A stretch of 64,000 nt of DNA from Cytospora piceicola. Its lineage: Eukaryota > Ascomycota > Sordariomycetes > Diaporthales > Cytosporaceae. The notes under the pieces are model-generated. The model worked only from the letters and a program-made list of their open reading frames with translations. It searched no databases and was not told the origin of the DNA. The stretch covers positions 124,001 to 188,000 of the forward strand of contig JALQBC010000044.1 of NCBI GenBank assembly GCA_023375675.1, in the 5' to 3' direction. The translations under genes and the position numbers were made by a program. Of the stretch, positions 56,883-64,000 are shown in pieces. Positions within the stretch are counted from its first letter, which is position 1. Every line of letters begins with the position of its first letter.

Positions 56883-58915
56883 ATGAGGATGCCTGTAGTC
56901 GGCGACATATTCCCACCGCTGGGCTCCCCCCTGAAGGAAGGACGCACCTGGCTCCCAGCGGACGGACCTTCGAGGCGTGCCCTCAGGACACGCCAGCTCA
57001 TCCTGGCAGTATGTTTGTTGCTGTTCCTACGCTCTGTGCATTACTATTATTCGGAATCCCCTGGGCGTGGATATGCGAGGATGCCCCTGGACGCCACTTA
57101 TAAGGTGGACCACACTGCAAGACCCGAAGCGACACACGCCGCCAAGACGGGTGGGCCTTCTGAAGAGCATTTTGAAGCGGCCCATTCCGTTATATCGCCT
57201 CAAAGGCACGCCCAGAAGCCTGTGGTTGCGCATGGGGATGGCGAGAGGAAGAAGGATTCAAATAAGGCGGCCCCTGGGCAAGAGAAGAAGATAGAAAGTC
57301 ATATCCCCAGGCCAGGTTTTGACGAGGCTCTGACGCGGATTACCAACCTCCTCCCAAGCGAACTCGAGATCCGCGGCCTTCTGCAGCCTATAGAGTCGAC
57401 TGGCGAAGCACGACTCCGAGAGTTTGGCATCCGGGCACGCAGATACAAGAAATATTTTGAGGCCTGGGAGGATCTACATCTCGTGCCGGACCCCGAAGGG
57501 GGCACGTACATCCGCGACGACGTGATCCAGTACATCCACGACCAGCACCGCGCGACCAACACCGCGGACGGGCACAACGACCTGGCCGAGGCGCTGCACG
57601 CGTACGAGGGGTTCCGCGACCTGCTCGTGCAGCTCAGCGGGCTCCTGTACCCGTACACGGCGCCGTACTTCCCCGACCACATGACGCTGCACTCGCACCT
57701 CAAGAAGGGCGGGCGGGGCATCGTGCTCACGGCGGGCAACGACCAGGTCGCCTACCTCCTGACGCAGATCCCCATCCTGCGCAGGCTCGGGTGCAGCCTG
57801 CCGATCGAGGTCATGTACGTCGGCAACGGGGACCTGAACTGGGACTCGCGGCAGGACCTGGAGGACCTGGGCGGCGTGGTGACGCGGGACCTCGGGGCCA
57901 TGACCCACCCCGAGGGGTGGCAGGTGGCCAGCTGGGCGGCCAAGCCCTTCGCCATCCTGCTGTCGAGCTTCCGCGAGGTCATCTTCATCGACGCCGACAG
58001 CTTCTTCTTCGTCAACCCCGAGGTGCTGTTCGCGGACCCCGGGTACGCCAGGACGGGGACGCTGTTCTTCCGGGACAGGCTCATCATGCCCGAGGTCAGG
58101 AGGGAGTGGCTGCAGTCCATACTGCCGCAGCCCGTGTCGAGGAACGTGAAGCAGAGCCGGATGTGGATTGGGGAGAGCGGGCATCAGCAGGAGAGCGGGG
58201 TGATTGTTGTGGATAAGTATAGGCATTTTATGGCGTTGCTGTTTACCTCGCGCATGAACGGGGCGGATAGGGATGGGAACGAGGAGGAGGGCAGAGTCGG
58301 TGTTTATGACATGGTCTATGGTGAGTCTCTTTCCGCCCTTCCCATTGTACACCCTTTTTACACTCATCTCCGTCTGATACTCCGCTCCACATGCTAAGAC
58401 ACAGAGCAGGCGACAAGGAGACGTTCTGGCTGGGCTGGGAGCTCGTGGGCGACACCGACTACGTCTTCCACCAGGGCAGCGCCGGCACGCTGGGCATCAT
58501 CCAGGCGCACGCCGACATACGGGAGGACCAGCCCGAGCTGGCCCCCTGGGCGATCCCTGACAACACGACCGAGGCCGGCCTCGAGCTCCAGGCATCCGGC
58601 GTCGGGTTCCTGCCCAGCCCGAGGATGTGCTCGCCGCAGCTGCTGCACCTGGGCGTCGACAACAAGCCGCTGTGGTTCAACGGCGGGCTGGTCATGAACA
58701 AGTTCCTGGACCGGCACGACTGGAAGTTCGAGCCGTTCGAGAGCTACCTCATCGAGCCGAAGGACATCCGGGAGCCGGGGGCGTGGATCCTGGGGGACGG
58801 GAATATCTGCTGTTTGACGACGGATAACCACCTGAAGGGGGACCTGACGGCGGAGGAGAAGGAGTTGATTGGGGAGATGATCAAGCAGGCTAGGAAGGCT
58901 GGCATAGCGCATTAA
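56883..58915 (+). CDS. GT71 Mnn1-type alpha-1,3-mannosyltransferase
   Basis: Exons 56883-58320 and 58410-58915 give 647 aa. A type II signal anchor (RQLILAVCLLLFLRSVHYYY) follows a short cytosolic tail, then a stem to about residue 140. The catalytic domain has GIVLTAGNDQVAYLLTQI, LPIEVMYVGNGDLNW, the acceptor-side VASWAAKPFAILLSSFREV and the metal-binding DxD as IFIDADSFFFVNPEVLF. It continues TGTLFFRDR, SGVIVVDKYRHF and, in exon two, DKETFWLGWELVG. The Mnn1/Mnt family adds alpha-1,3-mannose to N- or O-glycans in the Golgi. An alternative ATG two codons in would change little. Confidence 0.92.
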
Positions 58916-59244
58916 ACGTATGAAGTAATATGTACCTAGGTATGATGGATGGCACACGCATGAAGCTGTGTAACCTAAATCTGCACGTTCGTCCGCATTC
59001 CTGATCTTGGAGATGCCTGACAAAAGATTGGTGCCTTTTCCTGGTCGCCAGCAGCCACATCTGCATTCCACATGCCGCACCGGCTCCGACCTTTTTTCGC
59101 GCACTGGCGCATAACTAGGCTGCGGGATACACCAAGCCTGTTATTTATAAAGACCGCCTTTGAACACTCACGAGACACATTCGTAGCTACCTCTTCCACT
59201 ATTCATAGAGTAATCCTGGAACATCCGGATTCTGACGACCGAAA
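58916..59244. other. short intergenic region
   Basis: 330 bp with TACCTAGGTA at 58933-58942; no gene. Confidence 0.5.
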
Positions 59245-62200
59245 ATGCCAAACGTGGAAGCAGATAAGGCTACGGGGGTAAACAAGCGACGGGAATCCTT
59301 GCCAGGCCGCAAGATAGGTGATCATGGAGACAATCCTCGCGTGAGAGGATGGCCCGACGCTGTCCATAAATCCACAAGCAGAAGCCCTCATGGACATGGA
59401 CTACTCAGACCTGATGTGAACCCTACAGCCCACCATGAACAGCCCCAGAGCAGCACAAGCTGGAAAATCAAGCTTACCGAGATGATAAGGGACATTGGAG
59501 TGTCCTTAAGAATGGCTCCGATGAACACGACAAACCACGTGGTTTCTCCGGGTGTTGACCAGCCGCTACCGCGAAACCGACCCTTGCCCGTCGCTGAGGT
59601 GTTGGAGCCAGAGAGAGCCTCACTTGTCTTAACCAGGACTATGAGTCGAGGAACTCTGGTTGTGTCCTTCAAGAACCGGGATTCTCTTATACGAGTGATC
59701 CAAGAACTGTTGATAGTGCTCTCTTTCAGCGAGGGCGATCCTACTGGTAAGTCCAATCCCCTTCTGATTCATCCTGACCACTATGACTGAGTGTTATCAC
59801 AGTGTTCGCACAATATTTGCTCGTAATGAAAGCTCATGTAGCATTTCGGCTCCAGCGATCTGACAACGTCGAAGACATACAACGAGACGGCGCAACGAGG
59901 GATCTGCAGTGGAAACAAATAAAAGTGAGCGCTGTTATGGTTTTGACTGAGCATGGAATGAGAATGGATATGATACCTCTAAATCCAGAAACAGGGTATC
60001 GTATGCATACAGCGATGCATACAGTAATGCCAGCATGGGTACGAACTACCCATGCTAGGCCAAAAAATGTATGCGAGGAGCATGGCTGCACCGGGTGTCA
60101 GTCCTCTATCTTGGGCAACTTCGCACTCCATCAACAAGAGAAGTCAGGTCCAGCGGTTAAGGTAACCTGTTCGGGTTGCGGGGCAAGTTTCCAATGCTCG
60201 TCATCAAGGGATGACCACATACTACACCAGGAGTGCAAAGCGGTCATGGAACCCTCTCTAGCTTCTCATGCTCGCATGGAAGCGGATCGGGATCGACTTC
60301 CCCTGTCGGACAAGACGACCATGTCTGATAAGCTTTCTATTGGAGAAGAGTACCGATTGTTAGTATTACGCGCTTGGTTACAAACAACAGCCTGGTCACG
60401 GAACTTTTCGCCAGAACACAAAACCGTGCCCATCGAGGAGGCAGCAGAGGACTCGAACCAACAGCTCGTTCATGAGCTTTGAAATTCCATCCAGCCAACA
60501 CTTCATATCCATGACGCCAGTGATGATAGCGAAGCTAGAAATCTGGACTTCCCCGAGGCAGACACTCGAGGCACACGGTCTAGTAATCTCCAAGTACCCA
60601 ATGACACAAGGCTGGCTAGAGGTGCTTCTGTCCAAAGTTTAAACGGCAATACCGAAGCAACACAGGTGTCCCTGCAATGTTCGCGACGTCAGAGAAGTCG
60701 CTCCTCGGGCGGATCGAGTAGATCTGAAACAGACAGCATGGATACCCGTTGCAGCTCGGATGAATCAGCTTCTCTGGATGACCTCGCCAGATCGCGTCGT
60801 GACGCCCTGATCGATAGACTCGTCCGTTGGATGGTCAGGTGGCTTGACTCGAGGCTTAGCCTGCTTGCTTTACAGACTCATCACGGCGGCGCGGCGCAGC
60901 CGTCCCAGGGGTCGTTCTCAGCTCAACAAACTGGCTCAGAGAGGGCGCAGTATCCACCTCAAAATAGCAAGCCTGGCCGTGGAGGTGACCAGAATTCTGA
61001 AGAAGCCAGTGATAACGAAGACGCAGATGGTCGGAATCCCCATGCCATTGTGAAGAGGGAAGATGATGAGGTGATGGACTTTGCATGCCCTTACCTGAAA
61101 CATAACCCGAACAGGTATCAGAAGGTCCGAAGCTGCTCCAGTTACGGCTGGAAATCAATACACCGATTGAAGTAAGCCACCGAAAATTTGGAAGGAACTG
61201 CCGTGGAATTTATTTGGGATCTTGGCTAAGAAGTGGACAGAGAGCATCTGTACCGGCGCCATCTCTTGCCGCAGTTCAAGTGTATCCGATGCTGCCAGGT
61301 TTTTCAAACGTCTGACGCGCTCACAGAGCATAGTAAGGCGGAAGTTGCTTGCGAAGTCGTCCAAGATGAGCCGGATCAAGATGGGATCAAGCAAGACCAG
61401 CTTGCGAAGCTGAAGTCACGAAAAAGGAGTCGGGACAGGGACTCGGAGCACGACAAGTGGGTAGCAGCATACCAGATCTTGTTCCCAGACGACTATCTGA
61501 TCCCGTCACCGTGTGAGTGGTCGCTCTTGTTTTCACCGAGTCAACCATGAGCCGATGTGGGAAGATAGTCACCTTGGCCTTTCTCCTGTGCCCAATCTTT
61601 TATCTGATCAATACATCCGCTAAGACTTCTCTGCAGACTTTGAACGTACAAACACGGGACAGACTCGGGAATCATTCCTGACTGCCCTGAGAGAACATGT
61701 CGGGAGAGAATCTCCACGTCTGATCCGGCCGAGGCTAGAGGAATTTCTGGACGAGATACTGAAAGAAAGCCTGACGCCCCAGATATTGGAGAACCTGCTG
61801 CGCGAAGTCTTCACGCAGGTACTCAACACATTTCCAAGGAAGCCAAAGTCACCACCAGTGCTTCCGGTTGAGAATCTAGTGACCACCGGCAATCGGGCGC
61901 CAGTGTCAGCGGAACCACCGAGTACCCGGGGAGATTCCACTGAACCAGCCCCTAAGGGCGCCAGAAACGTCCAATGTTGGCAAGGAAGTTGGCCGACAAA
62001 CAACGGGGAGCTGTGTCAACAACCGGAACGGATCGGGGAGGTTGAAGCCGGCCCGTCGAGCCTTGTACCGGCGCGGGACGGCCACGCCTCCGAGCTCGAT
62101 GGAAACAACTCGCTGGACCCGCAAAGCCTGATGGCCTTCTTCAGTTTCGACGACTTCAACGCTGAATACGCGGCGTGGCGTAGGCAGCCAGAGGAGACTA

Positions 62201-62307
62201 GCAGCCACGCGGACTCGGGGTATTTCAGTTCGCTATCTGGCGGAGGCGCGAATGACGAGACAGGCAAAGGGAAGGAAGTTGCCTGGGACCCGTTCGCGGG
62301 GTTTTGA
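59245..62307 (+). CDS. C2H2-type zinc-finger protein gene, interrupted by one in-frame TGA (possible pseudogene)
   Basis: Four exons (59245-59746, 59803-61171, 61241-61512, 61625-62307) sum to 2826 nt, 942 codons, with consistent phases, but codon 394 is TGA (60480-60482). The first half has Cys/His pairs such as CTGCQSSILGNFALH and VTCSGCGASFQC...H-ILHQEC. The second half holds the ascomycete module FACPYLKHNPNRYQKVRSC, then HRLKEHLYRRHLLPQFKC and CCQVFQTSDALTEHSKAE, followed by a Pro/Ser C-terminus ending WDPFAGF. The module occurs in many fungal C2H2 proteins of unknown role. If the stop is real, the parts are a 393-aa protein and a frame whose next ATG is at 60738; a separate second gene starting there is the main alternative. 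Confidence 0.65.
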
Positions 62308-63192
62308 AGTTGTCTTGACTTTTTCTCTGAGAGGGATATGGATAGTCGGTTGGCGTACGTAAGTGGTGTACTGCTATTGCAGAATTATGTCACTCAGGAC
62401 TTTTTTCCTGTCTTCTGGAAAGCGGAGTTTGGGAAGCGTATGAAGGGCAGTGTTTCTCTTTGCGAAGGTTTCGGTCTATGTTACTGGCTTGTTTATGTTA
62501 CTGTGTTTCACTGCCAATCGGGATCAATACAAATATCACGGGTAGTCAGGCAAGTCAGAGGCCAGATGGTGACACGCCTTTCCTCACGACACGACAGACG
62601 TGTGTCTCCGTAGGGACATTGGCATCGGTACCTCCAAACGGCCTTTCTACTGGCACGAGAGACGTTGGTGGTAGCCGTTCGTGCGAGCCGATACGGATCC
62701 ATCCGTCCGAAGTGGTGCAGACTCGCCGCCCTCCGACCCGACGGTGCTGTCACTCGACCCCTGTCCAGCGAGTGTGTCTGAGAAGGGGAGTCATCTTCGG
62801 CGGTTACGTCGTGAGCCCCCGACAGTATAAGATCGACGCCTGGGGGAGGCTGCACAATGATGCACATCTTCCTCACCAACGGCCACAGCTTTCATGCTGT
62901 CCAGGTCGAGGGTAGGCAGATCGAAACACGAAGGTGGCAAGGACCGTGACAGTTCTGCCAGATTCTAAACCAACGACAGTGTGCGTCACTTGCGAAGACG
63001 ATGGACGTAGTATAGCAGACGATTTGGGGAACCGCGTGGATGTATTAGAATGTGGTCGAATTTGAGTTGACGTCGCAGGGTGGCAGTGGAACTGACCCGC
63101 TCGCTCCACACCAGCATGATTTTCGCTCCACTCTCGCCTGTTTTTGCTATATGAGTAGTCAGTCTTTGCCTCACTTCAACAATTGGAAAACA
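62308..63192. other. intergenic region
   Basis: About 0.9 kb between the zinc-finger gene and the tRNA. Frames on both strands are open for up to 150 codons but show no family motif; I do not call a gene. Confidence 0.4.
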
Positions 63193-63264
63193 GGCCTGTT
63201 GGCCCAATGGCAAGGCGTCTGACTACGAATCAGGAGATTGCAGGTTCGACCCCTGCACAGGTCA
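63193..63264 (+). tRNA. tRNA-Arg(ACG)
   Basis: A 72-nt cloverleaf without intron. The acceptor stem pairs GGCCTGT with ACAGGTC (one G-T), followed by discriminator A. The D arm is GGCCCAATGGCAAGGCG-like, the anticodon stem TCTGA/TCAGG encloses loop CTACGAA with anticodon ACG, and the T arm has GGTTCGACCCC. A T-rich run from 63267 serves as a Pol III terminator. Confidence 0.95.
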
Positions 63265-64000
63265 ATTTCTTTTTGCCCTTTTTTGGAACGACCCCCGATA
63301 CTTGTTCGATTTGGGCTGAATTATTTCATGGCGCTCTGTTCGATTGAAGAGAATGTCGTGATGTCCACCCATTCTTACCTTGACATGTACCGAGCATCTC
63401 ACTGCCCGCATTGTCTGGCCCTCTCTTGGTGTACGACTGGATCACATGCTCACTCCCTTCGCCCATGCAGACCACTAAGCCTGCGCATTGGAACTCGATG
63501 GCATGAAGATGATGTGATCTGGTCCAGTTTCTAGCGAAGCCTAGCATGTATGTGCCCCCTTTGAAAACTCTAATATTGAAGCCACATCGTGACGTGTCCA
63601 GTGGCGAGCCTTGCTGGGACATGCATTGACTGTACCTTCTTTTTTTAGTTGAAGGACGTGGCCATTCTTATGACCGACCTGCCAATCCATCGCGATGGGC
63701 GACAGGTTCTGATAGCAGGGCAGCACAGACCGCAAAGGCACCACCTAGAGGACTCTAGGAGGTGTGCGGCCCCTTGGGGTTACTGTTTCTTTAAAACGAA
63801 ATGACACCCCCCCCCTGTCCGATGAGTCAGTTCCGCGCCCCCCTCCCAAATTTGCTGTAATTCTCGGAAACTTACTATTTTAGCATCTTTTTAACCGCCT
63901 CTGCTACTATAACGCCGTCTGATCGTAATTAAAGCTATCGTAACCTCGTGCCGTATACTATACTAGTACGTAACGAGGTTTTTTCTAGCCTATCCCGTAA
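63265..64000. other. right-end region, no gene
   Basis: After the tRNA terminator I see only short frames. From about 63860 the DNA becomes TA-rich. Confidence 0.45.
63860..64000. repeat. TA-rich right edge, possible RIP-degraded repeat
   Basis: Sequence such as CTACTATAACG, TCGTAATTAAAGCTATCG and CCGTATACTATACTAGTACG differs sharply from the preceding DNA and continues out of the window. It is consistent with a mutated transposon edge, which cannot be confirmed here. Confidence 0.45.

Noticed and set aside
62460..62915. 150-codon frame after the zinc-finger gene
   Set aside because: The frame has no family motif, and an open antisense frame over the same bases is equally uninformative.
1..64000. 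CRISPR arrays, operons, prophage or a secondary-metabolite cluster
   Set aside because: This is eukaryotic nuclear DNA; no spaced repeats were seen and the single SDR has no cluster partners.

Overview
The window reads as nuclear DNA of a filamentous ascomycete (Pezizomycotina, most likely Sordariomycetes). Genes are intron-bearing, with short introns of about 50-200 nt and GTAAGT/GTATGT-like donors and CTAAC/CTGAC-like branch sites. Products match fungal housekeeping families. Intergenic DNA carries a dispersed palindrome TACCTAGGTA. There are no operons, no CRISPR and no intact transposon. I assembled gene models by eye from frame continuity across splice sites; for almost every model the summed exon length is divisible by three.

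Left part (1-28.7 kb): 3' end of a Cms1-like 90S pre-ribosome factor; a secreted Gly/Asn-rich repeat protein whose stop codon lies just before an in-frame GPI-type tail; a weak Cys-containing hypothetical; a Nop6-like RRM nucleolar protein; the Rac1 GTPase; a CENP-T inner kinetochore subunit ending tail-to-tail with the SURF1/Shy1 cytochrome oxidase assembly factor; a UBX-domain ER protein; the CX9C protein Mix17; the exosome cofactor Rrp47/C1D; a mitochondrial ketopantoate-reductase-like protein without an obvious AUG; a PDCD5-like protein with an 11-nt microexon; Coq4; a SET-domain methyltransferase; and an RRM/Gly-rich RNA-binding protein with a pure Asn tract.

Middle (28.7-45 kb): a DCAF11/LEC14B-type WD40 protein, a small DUF7704-like membrane protein, a double-Myb telobox protein (Teb1/Tay1 type), ribosomal protein eS4, then about 5.2 kb with no supportable gene.

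Right part (45-64 kb): mitochondrial D-lactate dehydrogenase (cytochrome), a cellular RNA-dependent RNA polymerase (RNA silencing), an SDR oxidoreductase, a GT71 (Mnn1-type) mannosyltransferase, a C2H2-type zinc-finger gene interrupted by one in-frame TGA, a tRNA-Arg(ACG), and TA-rich DNA at 54.1-54.4 kb and at the right edge that looks like RIP-degraded repeat.

The genes do not form one pathway. Shared themes are ribosome and RNA biogenesis (Cms1, Nop6, Rrp47, eS4, RRM protein) and mitochondrial function (Shy1, Mix17, Coq4, Dld, ketopantoate-reductase-like). The points most worth following are the stop codon before the GPI-like tail, the interrupted zinc-finger gene, the AUG-less mitochondrial protein and the dispersed palindrome.
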